From Rhodobacteraceae bacterium Araon29 (GTDB lineage Bacteria > Pseudomonadota > Alphaproteobacteria > Rhodobacterales > Rhodobacteraceae), in assembly GCA_039640505.1 (NCBI GenBank), contig CP046865.1, positions 2,223,501 to 2,287,500 of the forward strand: DNA of 64,000 nt. The letters are read 5' to 3'. Positions 44,031 through 53,080 of this stretch are shown here, one piece after another. The notes under the pieces were generated by a model, which was not told the origin of the DNA, ran no database searches, and saw only the letters and a program-made list of their open reading frames with translations. Numbering within the stretch: the first letter of the stretch is position 1; each line of letters begins with the position of its first letter. The position numbers were made by a program, and so were the translations under genes.

Positions 44031-44923
44031 GCTTGTCCCTGATAGATTACGTCAGTCTCTTTTTCGTTATGGTTATAGGTCTTCCTCATGGCGCTTTTGA
44101 TAATGCGCTTGGCTATCTACTGGGATATGGACGGAGTCTTAAAAGTTTTATCCAGTTTTCGGCCGCATATCTGGGAATAGCAGGTCTTGTCTATCTGGTT
44201 TGGCTCTTCGTGCCTGTCATATCTCTCATTTGCTTTCTCGGCTACAGCTTGGTGCATTTTGGCCTTGGTGATGTCACCGGCCTCCGGCGCTCTGTGCCGG
44301 AATCATCCAAAAGCCAGCTATTTACATCCCAGTTAGGCAGTCGATTGCTGAATTGGACATTGGTCTATGCGCATGGTGGTCTTGTGACCATTTTTGTGCC
44401 ATTTTGGCATGCTGATGAGGTCAGTGTGCTGTTCCAGTTGCTTTCAGGTGAAGAGGCAGCCACCATTATGACAATTATTTCTCCTTTGAGTATCATATGG
44501 GTCGCAAGCCTTCTGGTTATTATTAGCACCGCCATTTTTGAACCACTTTATCGGCGCAGTGCTTTTGAGCTTGTTGTGCTGACATTCTGCCTCAGCTTTT
44601 TGCCGCCACTTGCCGGATTTGCTTTCTATTTCTGTGCCGTTCATAGCCGCAGACATTTTCAACAGGTCTGGAGCAATATCACATCAACACTTTCTGGACG
44701 TTACTCTCTTGGTCTTGCTGCCATACTCACAGCAGCAAGCTGGGCCCTGGCCGGTGCTCTTTATGCCAGCCAGCCTATTGGTGACAGTATCGATGCCGCA
44801 CTTTTGAGGTCCGTATTTATCTTGTTGGCAGCGCTAACTGTCCCTCATATGTTGTTGGTTGATATGCTGTTCCGTCCCCATATTTTAGGCTGTGCTCGGA
44901 GCGCTGAAAATGACAACTTGTGA
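44027..44923 (+). CDS. blh: Beta-carotene 15,15'-dioxygenase (Brp/Blh family)
   Basis: A membrane protein of 298 residues with several helices and the Blh His motifs GLPHGAFD (His21), VHFGLGD, FCAVHSRRHF and TVPHMLLVDML, thought to bind the catalytic iron. Cleaves beta-carotene to two retinals, the chromophore of microbial rhodopsins. The ATG overlapping the crtY stop is used; an upstream in-frame ATG inside crtY is less likely. No rhodopsin gene is found on either side. Confidence 0.92.
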   Translation: MSLSLIDYVSLFFVMVIGLPHGAFDNALGYLLGYGRSLKSFIQFSAAYLGIAGLVYLVWLFVPVISLICFLGYSLVHFGLGDVTGLRRSVPESSKSQLFTSQLGSRLLNWTLVYAHGGLVTIFVPFWHADEVSVLFQLLSGEEAATIMTIISPLSIIWVASLLVIISTAIFEPLYRRSAFELVVLTFCLSFLPPLAGFAFYFCAVHSRRHFQQVWSNITSTLSGRYSLGLAAILTAASWALAGALYASQPIGDSIDAALLRSVFILLAALTVPHMLLVDMLFRPHILGCARSAENDNL

Positions 44924-45524
44924 TTGGTAAGATAATAATACGGCCTGCAACCAAAAAACAGGCAGCGCCCCGCGAAAACTCCCATATCACTCTTGCTTAT
45001 AGCATTTCACCATAGGATACGTCCCATCTGATCTAAATAGTATTCCTAGAACAAAGGCCGCAGGATATTTGCAAGCTTCATATTGATAGGAAGGCTTTTG
45101 AATGAGGTAGGACTAGATACTCCTCTGTGGTGATGTGTTTGCCTACTTAGGGGCATAATGAATATGATTAACAATCTAAAAATAGTCATAAAATAAGTCT
45201 CCGATTGGAAAGCCCTGATACCACTATCAACAGTTTTTGCGTTGATAACCTTGAGAAGTAGAGCTTTCATTACTGCACTCTGCACAGGTAGTATTTGTTT
45301 CTTAATCGTATAGGGGTCAGATCTAAAATGTTACCATTAAGAATGCCTTGAGTTTTTTTAGAACTTGCCTCGGATGAATTGTTCGAATACCCGACCCAAA
45401 ACTGACAGTAGTTCTATGCACCTCACTTTACTGAAATATCAAAATCAGATTACAGTCTAAGTATGAAATCCCCTATTCATCATACCTCTGGTTCTAATGT
45501 CTCTAATTCTAGGTGCTATTGATA
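44924..45524. other. Non-coding stretch after blh
   Basis: About 600 bp with no intact gene and no rhodopsin fragment recognised. A weak GCCTG/CAGGC inverted repeat near 44942-44962 could serve as a poor terminator for the crt operon. Confidence 0.4.
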
Positions 45525-45941
45525 ATGAGCTTATATAAAAAATACCAAGAAGCTTGGGATGGGCAGGACATTGGGGCAATGCTTGAAATATACCATCCTG
45601 ACTAAAAGAGGGTCTTCCATGCTAAAGGTATTGAGCAAGGCCTAGATGATCTAGAGCCAATGATGTCACGTTGGTTGATAGGAACAAAACGTAACAAAAG
45701 AAGGTGTCTATATGAAAATGAGGACGTCGTTGTTGAACACTTTGTTGCTGACTTTCAAGATGGAACTACAGAAGCCGTATTAACCGTACATCTCCTTAAA
45801 GATGGCATACACATCGTAACCGTCTGGTCTTCCCCCTCTGACGCTTTTGTGGATGGCTTGATAATGTGCACCATTGGTAGTGGACATCATGAGGCATTCT
45901 ATGGCGGGAAAGAAGGGTCAAAAGAAGCGGTTTTGGTTTGA
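45525..45941 (+). pseudogene. SnoaL/NTF2-like protein gene with in-frame stop and truncated 3' end
   Basis: The frame begins MSLYKKYQEAWDGQD, meets TAA at codon 27 (45603-45605), then continues with VFHAKGIEQGLDDL and WLIGTKRN up to HHEAFYGG. This is the NTF2-like (SnoaL) pattern of small enzymes and regulators. From 45901 the sequence is IS66 DNA, so the C-terminus is replaced by transposon sequence. Not functional as it stands, short of stop read-through. Confidence 0.6.
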
Positions 45942-46345
45942 ATGAGGCGGATCAGGAATTGATCTGGGAGATCAATTCCCCGACGAATGAGAAGCATACG
46001 ATCTGTGCGCAGGCGCGGGTGTCGGGGGTGTCTGTGGCGCAGGTCGCACGCCGGTATTCGATGAATGCTAATTTGATCCACAAGTGACTTCGCGACCCTC
46101 GGTTTGCCACTGATTTTTCGGATGATGTTCTGGAGATTGATGAAGTGCCGGCCTTTCTGCCTGTTGAGATAGAGGGTGTCGTTTCATCCCCGGCCACACG
46201 ATTGCCGATGTCGCCGTCGGTGTCGGATGCCCGACTGTCGGCGCAGCGTGTTGATATCACTTTGTCGGATGGTCGGCGTATATTGGTGGAAGGCGCGACG
46301 GGCTTGTCTGCTGTTGTGGCTTTGGTCGAAGGATTGATGGTTTGA
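45901..46345 (+). pseudogene. tnpA: IS66 tnpA, frameshifted with insertion and nonsense codon
   Basis: The start MAGKKGQKKRFW is normal. About 40 extra bases containing a perfect palindrome and a small frame change follow, then the homology resumes as VSVAQVARRYSMNANLIHK. A TGA replaces the Trp codon after LIHK, and the frame continues LRDPRFATDF to the end. At least three lesions make it non-functional. Confidence 0.75.
45955..45979. repeat. Perfect 10-bp inverted repeat within disrupted tnpA
   Basis: GGAATTGATC and GATCAATTCC flank a 5-base loop. The palindrome lies in the extra DNA that breaks the tnpA frame, suggesting a small palindromic insertion. Confidence 0.65.
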
Positions 46346-46713
46346 TCCCGGTCCCGGCGCAAACGAAGATATGGCTGGCGGCTGGGGTGACGGACATGCG
46401 CAAGCAGTTTAATGGTCTTTCCGCACTGGCAGAAGCTGTGTTGAAGCAGGACCCGTATTCGGGTCATCTGTTTGTGTTTCGAGGCCGGTGGGGCGACTTG
46501 ATCAAGATTATATGGTGGGACGGCCAGGGGGCGTGCATGTTTTCCAAGCGTTTGGAGAAGGGCAAATTCGTTTGGCCCAGTGCTAAGGACGGTAAGATCA
46601 GCGCGACACCTGCGCAACTGTCGATGCTGTTGGAGGGGATTGACTGGCGTATGCCAAAGCGAACCTGGCAGCCTTTGACGGCTGGCAATTTAACAACAAA
46701 TTCAGCGGTGTAG
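46342..46713 (+). CDS. tnpB: IS66 TnpB (accessory transposition protein)
   Basis: The 123-residue protein [19 protein letters not shown]...[15 protein letters not shown]...[10 protein letters not shown] is a complete IS66 Orf2. The TTG start overlaps the tnpA stop, as is usual in the family. It looks intact, but its partners are broken. Confidence 0.88.
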   Translation: MIPVPAQTKIWLAAGVTDMRKQFNGLSALAEAVLKQDPYSGHLFVFRGRWGDLIKIIWWDGQGACMFSKRLEKGKFVWPSAKDGKISATPAQLSMLLEGIDWRMPKRTWQPLTAGNLTTNSAV

Positions 46714-46751
46714 GATTCCCATTTGTACGCCTATCCGCTATAGGATCGGCA

Positions 46752-48254
46752 ATGCTGAAAGACCTTGATATCACCCCGGATGACCCCGCTGAACTCAAGG
46801 CCGTGAACCGACTTTTGGCGGCTGAAGTCAAGGCGCAAGCGCTGCAAATTGAGAAGCTCAAGCACCAGCTTGCAGGCCATCAACGGCACCGATTTGGATC
46901 AAAATCGGAATCTTCTGATCAACTCAATCTTGAACTTAAACTGGAGGAAGAAGAGACAGCCGCCGCGCGTATTGCGCCGCCTGAAGATGCCCCTGATCCA
47001 GAGCCCAAACAAAAACCAAAGCGCAAGCCGCTGCCCCCAACTCTGCCGCGCAATGAGCAGGTTCTGAGCCCTGGCGAGACCTGTAAATGCGGCGGCGATT
47101 TGCGCACCATCGGCGAGGACGTGACCGAAGAGCTGGATTATATTCCTGGGCGCTTCATCGTAAATCGCATCGTCCGGCCCCGGATGGCGTGCACGTGTTG
47201 TGAACGGATCGTTCAGGCACCGCTGCCATCGCGCCCGATTGAGCGCGGTCGGCCCGGCGCTGGTCTTTTGGCGCATGTGTTGGTCAATAAGTACGCAGAT
47301 CACCTTCCGCTTTATCGCCAATCGCAGATATTTGGCCGCGAGGGAATTGATCTGGACCGGTCCACACTGGCGGGTTGGGTTGGTCAGTCCTCAAAGCTAC
47401 TGGAACCTCTGGCCGATGCCATCGGGCGGCATGTTCGTCAGGGACAAGCTATTTTCGCGGACGATACGCCGATCAAAATGCAGGCCAAAAAGAAATGCGC
47501 AACCGCACGCATCTGGACTTATGTGCGTGACGGGCGGCCTTGGGCCAGCGGTGATCCCCCGGCGGCTTGATATAAGTTCAGCACGGACAGGCAAGGCAAG
47601 CATCCCACCGATCACCTTAGCCAGTACAAGGGATGGATCCATGCAGATGGCTACGCTGGGTTCAACGACTTGTTCGCCAAGGATGAGGTTCATGAGATGG
47701 CCTGCATGGCCCATGTCAGGCGCAAATTTGTCGATATCTTCCAGTCGCAGCAATCACAGATCGCCGAAGAAGCCATCAAACGCATCGCGCTTCTCTACAA
47801 GGTCGAAAAGGCCGCCCGTGGAAAGCCGCCCGAAGAACGGGTCGCCCTGCGCCAACGCGACGCCAAACCGGTCTTTGATGAATTGGAAACCTGGCTGGAT
47901 GCCCAGCTGAACCGCATCTCGGGCAAGTCAGAACTGGCCAAAGCCATCCGCTATGCCCTGGACCGAATGACGAAAATGCGCAGTTGTCTGAACAACGGCT
48001 CACTGGAGATCGACAATAATTCAGCCGAGCGTTCAATTCGCTGCGTGGCCTTGGGCCGTAAGAATTTTCTCTTTGTTGGCTCCGAGGGCGGCGGCAAAGC
48101 CGCGGCTATCGCCTATACCCTGATCGAAACTGCTAAATTGAACGGCGTCGATCCCCAAGCCTGGCTCACATGGGTCCTCGCCCAAATCGCAGACCATAAG
48201 ATCACACGCCTGAACGAGCTCCTCCCGTGGCGTTACGCTGCCATAGCAGCGTAA
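46752..48254 (+). pseudogene. tnpC: IS66 tnpC transposase with one nonsense codon
   Basis: The frame runs from a Leu-zipper-like N-terminus (LQIEKLKHQLAGHQ) through a Cys-rich zinc-binding segment (ETCKCGGDL, RMACTCCERI) into the DDE domain ([36 protein letters not shown]). A TGA at 47568-47570 stands where the conserved Trp of PAAWYKFS should be; the frame is otherwise open on both sides. One base change inactivated it, so decay is recent. Confidence 0.85.
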
Positions 48255-48391
48255 CTCAACCCATCGATCCGCGCCAGAGCCCCCAGACCAAACGGATACG
48301 CTTTTTGTAACATTACGCTCTTTGTATTATTAAAAAAGCGCACTTGAGAAATTTGCGGCGTTCCATTCTCAAAAAAATGAAGGATCAAACT

Positions 48392-49198
48392 TTACTCGCG
48401 GCTTAGTATTTCATTTGCAAGTTCAGACAAGTAGTCAATTTTTGAAGTCACTTGGAGCCGAGTCATATTGGATACTTTGGCAGTTAAGAGTCCCTGTTTT
48501 GCTCTTGCTGCCCGAGCCATATCGTTCCCATCTGGAGAGACAATACAGCTGCCACCAACATATTCGAATTCTTCTTCACGATTTATCCGATTTGCATAGC
48601 CTACATATATGCCGTTTTCCAGTGCCCGCGTTGGGACAAGAAGTGATAAAACGTTTTCATACGGCTCCATTAGTGCGGTTGGTGTAACTATTAGATCTAC
48701 GCCCAGATTTGCTAATTCTCTTGCCCGTTCTGGAAACTCAAGATCAAAGCAGATCAACACACCGACCGTTAGCCCCTTCCATGTGAAGGTCAGCGGTTTC
48801 GTGCCTTGTTGGAATGTCCGCTTTTCCCAATCCCCATAGAGCATTCGTTTTCGATAAGTTCCGACCAATCCAATGCCTGGATGCACCACAAAGGCGGCAT
48901 TACAGGTCCCTTGCGTGGAGGCTTCATAGGATCCGACAACCAAAGCGATATCGTATTCATCCGCTATGCTCGCCAATTGATCAAAAACTAGATCATCCAC
49001 TTGCGCTGCGATTGCCGCGATGTCAACCAACGTGAAGTATCCCGTCAAAAAACATTCGGGAAAGACCAAGAGTTTGACACCCTCGGCAGCCGCTTGCCTT
49101 GCTATTCGACTAATGTTATCAATGTTAGACGCCACATCACCGGGTACACCGACGCCCTGCCAAAGACCAAGGATCATCTCTTTATCTGTTCCGCTCAT
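48392..49198 (-). CDS. Nitrilase-superfamily C-N hydrolase
   Basis: The Glu-Lys-Cys triad is Glu48 (LLVFPECF), Lys117 (GTYRKRMLYG) and Cys150 (GVLICFDLEFPE). The 268-residue length suits amidohydrolases such as N-carbamoylputrescine or omega-amidase types. It overlaps the last permease gene by 4 bp. In an operon with a ureohydrolase and a polyamine-type transporter it probably hydrolyses an amide or carbamoyl derivative of the imported compound; the exact substrate is open. Confidence 0.85.
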   Translation of the reverse strand: MSGTDKEMILGLWQGVGVPGDVASNIDNISRIARQAAAEGVKLLVFPECFLTGYFTLVDIAAIAAQVDDLVFDQLASIADEYDIALVVGSYEASTQGTCNAAFVVHPGIGLVGTYRKRMLYGDWEKRTFQQGTKPLTFTWKGLTVGVLICFDLEFPERARELANLGVDLIVTPTALMEPYENVLSLLVPTRALENGIYVGYANRINREEEFEYVGGSCIVSPDGNDMARAARAKQGLLTAKVSNMTRLQVTSKIDYLSELANEILSRE

Positions 49199-49992
49199 TT
49201 GTCCGATCTCTCTGCGCCCAGAAGTTTGGGAAGATCACCAAACCGGGCAATGGTTCCGAAAACCAAAATCGCTGTCATTACGAAGAACACTGCGACTGCC
49301 GCCATGACTGGCGTATAGCCATATCTAAGTGAGTTAAATATTTTGATGGGCAGCGTTTCTGCTGTAAAGCCTGCCACCATATATGCTATAATATACTCGT
49401 TCAGACTAAGGACAAACGCAAATGCAAAACCTGAAATCATGTAGGGCCTTACCAACGGAAAGATGACCGTGCGAAAAACTTTTCTTTCGTTGGCTCCCAT
49501 GGTGCGAGAGGCTTCTATCAACTGTTTATCGATGGAATCAAGACCTAGTGAAATCGTGACAAGCGGTAGCGTCACCAGAAAAACGCCATGAGAAATTATC
49601 GTTGCATAGATTTGCCCGTAAAATCCAATTGTTATCCAAAATATCATGAAACCGAGCGCCGAAATGACCGGTGGCAGCATGAACGGTGCGACACCAAGCC
49701 CAAAAAGCGCTTTGGCGAGGGTATTCTGTTTTCGCCAAATGTAGAGCGCCAACGGCAAGGCAATCGAGACGGCAAGTGTACTTGCCCCAAGCGCAATAAC
49801 CAGCGAGTTGCCTAAGGCATTTAGCCAATCCTTTTCCTGGAACAGTTCACCGTACCATTGTAGCGAGAAGCCTTCGGGCGGGAACAGCAGCCGCTTGGGC
49901 TCATTTACTGAAACTCCAAGAACAACAAGAAGTGGGGCGGCAAGGAATAGTAAGACCAACAGTATAAAGGTGGTTTTCATCAAATTAGACAT
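49195..49992 (-). CDS. PotC-like ABC transporter permease
   Basis: A 265-residue permease with six helices and the EAA-type loop LIEASRTMGANERKVFRTVIFP of spermidine/putrescine-family importers. It follows the PotB-like permease by 3 bp and is coupled to the amidohydrolase gene. Confidence 0.88.
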   Translation of the reverse strand: MSNLMKTTFILLVLLFLAAPLLVVLGVSVNEPKRLLFPPEGFSLQWYGELFQEKDWLNALGNSLVIALGASTLAVSIALPLALYIWRKQNTLAKALFGLGVAPFMLPPVISALGFMIFWITIGFYGQIYATIISHGVFLVTLPLVTISLGLDSIDKQLIEASRTMGANERKVFRTVIFPLVRPYMISGFAFAFVLSLNEYIIAYMVAGFTAETLPIKIFNSLRYGYTPVMAAVAVFFVMTAILVFGTIARFGDLPKLLGAERSDK

Positions 49993-49995
49993 AGT

Positions 49996-50841
49996 TTATG
50001 TCTTTCTCTTACCGAGAAGCGTCGATAGCCCAACCAAGGCCAATGAGACAAGCATCAAGAAGACGGCCATTGCGGCTGCGAATGGAAGATTTGATTGAAA
50101 AATCGCTTGATCAGTAATGTGTACTGATAAGGTCCAGTGTTGGGGGCGGCCCAGAACCTGTGGTAACAGATAAGCACCCAAGGTGAAGACGAACACCAAA
50201 ATGAGCGCCCCTATGATGGTATTTCTCATCACTGGGATAGTGACATTAAGGAAACTTTTGACCGGAGAAGCGCCAAGCATCCGCGCCGCTTCGGGAATTT
50301 CTGGATCAAGCCGTGATAAGGCGGGGTAGATCACCAGAACCGCGTACGGAAACCCAAGATAGGTCAAGCCCAGCAGTAATGCACCCAGACTGGGTGTGAA
50401 ACTCTGTGATGTCCCAAGAATGCCGAGTGCAGCAAGCAGGTTTCCAATTCCTGCTGTTCTTGACAAGAGGGTGGACCATGCAAAACCGATAATGACTTCC
50501 GACAGCGATAGCACTGACAATAGAAAAACCAGAATAATGGATTGTCGGATCACTGACATACGGGTCACCAAATAAGTGAATGGAACAGCAATGGAAACAG
50601 ATATGAGTGCCGCTGCCATAGAAAGGCCAAGCGATGTTAAAAGTACTTTTCCGAAGAATGGGGCCAAGAAACGCACATAATTGTCCAACTCAAAGGCGGG
50701 TTGAAAAAATGCGCCTTCGTCCCGATTGAAGAAGCTTACGGAAAACATGATAAGAAAGGGAATAAAGAAAAATACGGCCAACATGAGCGTTGGATAGACA
50801 GCCTCCTTATTATCCTGAAACCGAGACATGTGTGTACTCAT
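49996..50841 (-). CDS. PotB-like ABC transporter permease
   Basis: A six-helix permease with the EAA loop IPEAARMLGASPVKSFLNVTIP. A longer upstream frame exists, but the ATG at 50841 overlaps the ATPase stop by 4 bp (ATGA), the typical coupled start. Forms the channel with the PotC-like protein. Confidence 0.88.
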   Translation of the reverse strand: MSTHMSRFQDNKEAVYPTLMLAVFFFIPFLIMFSVSFFNRDEGAFFQPAFELDNYVRFLAPFFGKVLLTSLGLSMAAALISVSIAVPFTYLVTRMSVIRQSIILVFLLSVLSLSEVIIGFAWSTLLSRTAGIGNLLAALGILGTSQSFTPSLGALLLGLTYLGFPYAVLVIYPALSRLDPEIPEAARMLGASPVKSFLNVTIPVMRNTIIGALILVFVFTLGAYLLPQVLGRPQHWTLSVHITDQAIFQSNLPFAAAMAVFLMLVSLALVGLSTLLGKRKT

Positions 50842-51890
50842 GATGCCAGTACCGTTGTGCGACCTGTGTGAATCTCTACTCCGACGCAATCACCAATGTT
50901 CACATCTGGTCGACGCTTTGGCGTACAAACTGATGTGATCTCAATGTCTCTAACACGAGTTAAAATTTCCACACTTGCCCCCAGATCACGAATAAAAAGA
51001 ACTTCCCCATCAAGTTGTGCACCGTCTCTTTCAGTAGACACAACGACATCTTCAGGCCGAACTGATAATGTGGCTGGCTTCCCAATTTCGCAATGTACAA
51101 TGTCGTCGTCTGTGAGGCCTATATGTTTGCCGCCAAAATCAAAGGTCGATGCATCATGCATCTGTCCTGTTAGCAAATTGCTGACGCCGATAAAATTGGC
51201 GACAAAGGCGTTTGCTGGGTTTCGATAAATGTCTATTGGCGATCCAACTTGTTGTACTTTGCCAGCTTCCATAATCATGACTATATCGGCCATCGACATG
51301 GCTTCGCGTTGATCGTGAGTCACTACCATTGTCGTAACTCCTAAGTCTTTTTGCAATTGCCGGAGTTCAATCTGCATATGTTCCCGCAATTTGGCATCGA
51401 GTGCCGAAAGCGGTTCATCTAACAGAAATACATCAGGATCAATTGACAGGCCACGTGCGATTGCCACGCGTTGTCGCTGGCCACCTGACAGTTGATGAAT
51501 TTGGCGATCTTCCAGACCAGGCAGCTTGACCAATTCGAGCAGTTCGGTTGTACGAGTTCGCTGCTTGGCGGCAGTAACTCCCCTGATCTTAAGAGGGTAT
51601 GCAATGTTTTCGGCCACAGTCAGATGCGGGAAAAGGGCTAGAGACTGAAATACCATCCCAAAATTACGTTTATGCGCCGGAACACTGCCATAATTCTTGC
51701 CGCCAACCCTCAATTTTCCAGCAGTAAGGTCTTCTAAACCAGCAACCAAACGCAGCAAAGTCGTCTTACCGCAACCAGAAGGACCCAACAAACAGACAAA
51801 ACTGCCATCAGGTATATCAACAGAGACGTTGTCCACGGCGGTAAAATTACCAAATTTCTTTGTGATGTTTTCAATTTGGATCTGTGTCAT
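50838..51890 (-). CDS. PotA-like ABC transporter ATPase
   Basis: Walker A GPSGCGKTT near residue 37, signature LSGGQRQRVAIARGL, Walker B VFLLDEPLSALDAK and a C-terminal TOBE-like domain (LSVRPEDVVVS) define the PotA/FbpC group. Length 350 is normal. It drives the permease pair next to it. A hairpin separates it from the binding-protein gene. Confidence 0.9.
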   Translation of the reverse strand: MTQIQIENITKKFGNFTAVDNVSVDIPDGSFVCLLGPSGCGKTTLLRLVAGLEDLTAGKLRVGGKNYGSVPAHKRNFGMVFQSLALFPHLTVAENIAYPLKIRGVTAAKQRTRTTELLELVKLPGLEDRQIHQLSGGQRQRVAIARGLSIDPDVFLLDEPLSALDAKLREHMQIELRQLQKDLGVTTMVVTHDQREAMSMADIVMIMEAGKVQQVGSPIDIYRNPANAFVANFIGVSNLLTGQMHDASTFDFGGKHIGLTDDDIVHCEIGKPATLSVRPEDVVVSTERDGAQLDGEVLFIRDLGASVEILTRVRDIEITSVCTPKRRPDVNIGDCVGVEIHTGRTTVLAS

Positions 51891-51917
51891 GGATATTCTC
51901 TGTTAAATTTGTTTTTT

Positions 51918-51945
51918 TGACCCGCCAAGACTTCTTGGCGGGTCA
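51918..51945. other. Intercistronic hairpin after the binding-protein gene
   Basis: Perfect 13-bp arms (TGACCCGCCAAGA / TCTTGGCGGGTCA) flank a CT. On the minus-strand transcript it is followed by A, not U, so it is probably a message-stabilising or attenuating structure rather than a terminator. The amide operon has the same arrangement at 30768. Confidence 0.75.
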
Positions 51946-51953
51946 CCATTGGT

Positions 51954-53054
51954 TTATCCGGCGACCAGTTCAGCCCATTTCTGATTTAGCCAATCTTCAC
52001 GCTCGCTATACATATCATAACGTGGAATGATTGGATCAATTGAACTCGCGACCGCACCGTATTCGTCATCGGTCAAATCGGTCAGTTCACGCCCTACAGT
52101 TGGTGCGGTGCCGACAAAGCGAGACAATTTAGCTTGAATTTCAGGTTGGCACATATAGTTCATGAACTCTTGTGCTTCTGCCACTTTATCGGATGCTTTG
52201 GAAACACACCAAGACCCAGAGTCAAGCACACCGCCTTCTGCGGGGAATGTTGACCTCACAGGCTTACCTTCTGATGCCGCCAACCCGGTCACGTCATGAT
52301 AATACTGACCCATCGGGATCTCACCGGTTTCCAAGGCCTGCTGGAATTGTCCTTCGTCGCGATACCACAGCCGTACGTTTGGTTTTACTTCAGCCAGCTT
52401 GTCCATGACCTTCAAAATGCCTTCCTCGGTGTCTAATATGCCAGTTCCATCGAACCATGTCTTAGCTGTGATTTCCAAAAGAAAAGAGTTACTCGCAAGC
52501 GCCAAAAGGCCAAGACGATCAGCGTTTGCCGAATCCCAAAGAGATTTCCAGGATGTCGGCGCATCTCCGTAAACATCAGTATTTGTAACCAATGTGATAT
52601 ACCACGCCACTGCGCCTAAACCGTTGATTTGGCCATCTTCGTAGCGGTGAACAAAATGGTTTGGTAGATTCGATGCGTTTGATAAAGCCTTTTCATCCAG
52701 TGGTGCCCAAAGCTTTGCCTTTTCTCCCTTCAGGCGTGCAACTTGTGCCATCATAGAGACATCAGCTGGGGCTTGGTTCGCATGCGCTGCTGTCATCAGT
52801 TGCACAAGCCAAGCTTCCCCAGTTGGTTCCCCGATTGATTCAACTTTTATCCCTGTTGCTGTCGTAAAATCAGGGAAGATATGCTTATCAAAAGATTCCT
52901 GAAAGTAACCACCATAGGTGCCGACTTTTATAGTTTTGTTGGAAGCAGCGCGCAAAATAGAAGGAGCGCCAATTGCTGCAATACTGCCTGCAACAATTGC
53001 CGAACCGACAAAGGTTCGGCGGTTCAATTCGATTGGGTTTTTAGATTTTGTCAT
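51954..53054 (-). CDS. PotD-like periplasmic binding protein with Tat signal
   Basis: LNRRTFVGSAIVAGSIAAIGAPSILRAAS is a Tat signal; the mature part begins KTIKVGTYGGYFQESF and has the polyamine/iron-type binding fold (VSMMAQVARLKGE, NGLGAVAWYITLVTN, GSWCVSKASDK). The second ATG is preferred because AGGGAG sits 8 bp before it. It is the specificity determinant of the Pot-like system, likely for a guanidino compound or polyamine, by context. Confidence 0.87.
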   Translation of the reverse strand: MTKSKNPIELNRRTFVGSAIVAGSIAAIGAPSILRAASNKTIKVGTYGGYFQESFDKHIFPDFTTATGIKVESIGEPTGEAWLVQLMTAAHANQAPADVSMMAQVARLKGEKAKLWAPLDEKALSNASNLPNHFVHRYEDGQINGLGAVAWYITLVTNTDVYGDAPTSWKSLWDSANADRLGLLALASNSFLLEITAKTWFDGTGILDTEEGILKVMDKLAEVKPNVRLWYRDEGQFQQALETGEIPMGQYYHDVTGLAASEGKPVRSTFPAEGGVLDSGSWCVSKASDKVAEAQEFMNYMCQPEIQAKLSRFVGTAPTVGRELTDLTDDEYGAVASSIDPIIPRYDMYSEREDWLNQKWAELVAG

Positions 53055-53080
53055 TTTCATTTCTCCCTGTTTAAGTTTGG

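Larger units (their letters stand above)
45901..48305 (+). mobile_element. Degenerate IS66-family insertion sequence
   Basis: The three IS66 genes tnpA, tnpB and tnpC occur in order. The right end is probably the CGGATACGCTT near 48305. The left terminal repeat is not visible because tnpA starts right at the junction with the NTF2-like pseudogene, so the left end appears deleted. tnpA and tnpC carry nonsense mutations, so the copy is immobile by itself. Confidence 0.8.

Noticed and set aside
45046-45285. 79-codon minus-strand open frame after blh
   Set aside because: No recognisable motif, no ribosome binding site; composition looks like random AT-rich DNA.
45603-47570. Stop-codon recoding (for example TGA read as Trp)
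   Set aside because: TGA, TAA and TAG all interrupt different genes here, TGA also ends normal genes, and Trp is normally TGG; ordinary decay is simpler.
51905-51950. Rho-independent terminator between binding protein and ATPase
   Set aside because: The T-run lies on the wrong side for the minus-strand transcript; kept as an intercistronic hairpin only.
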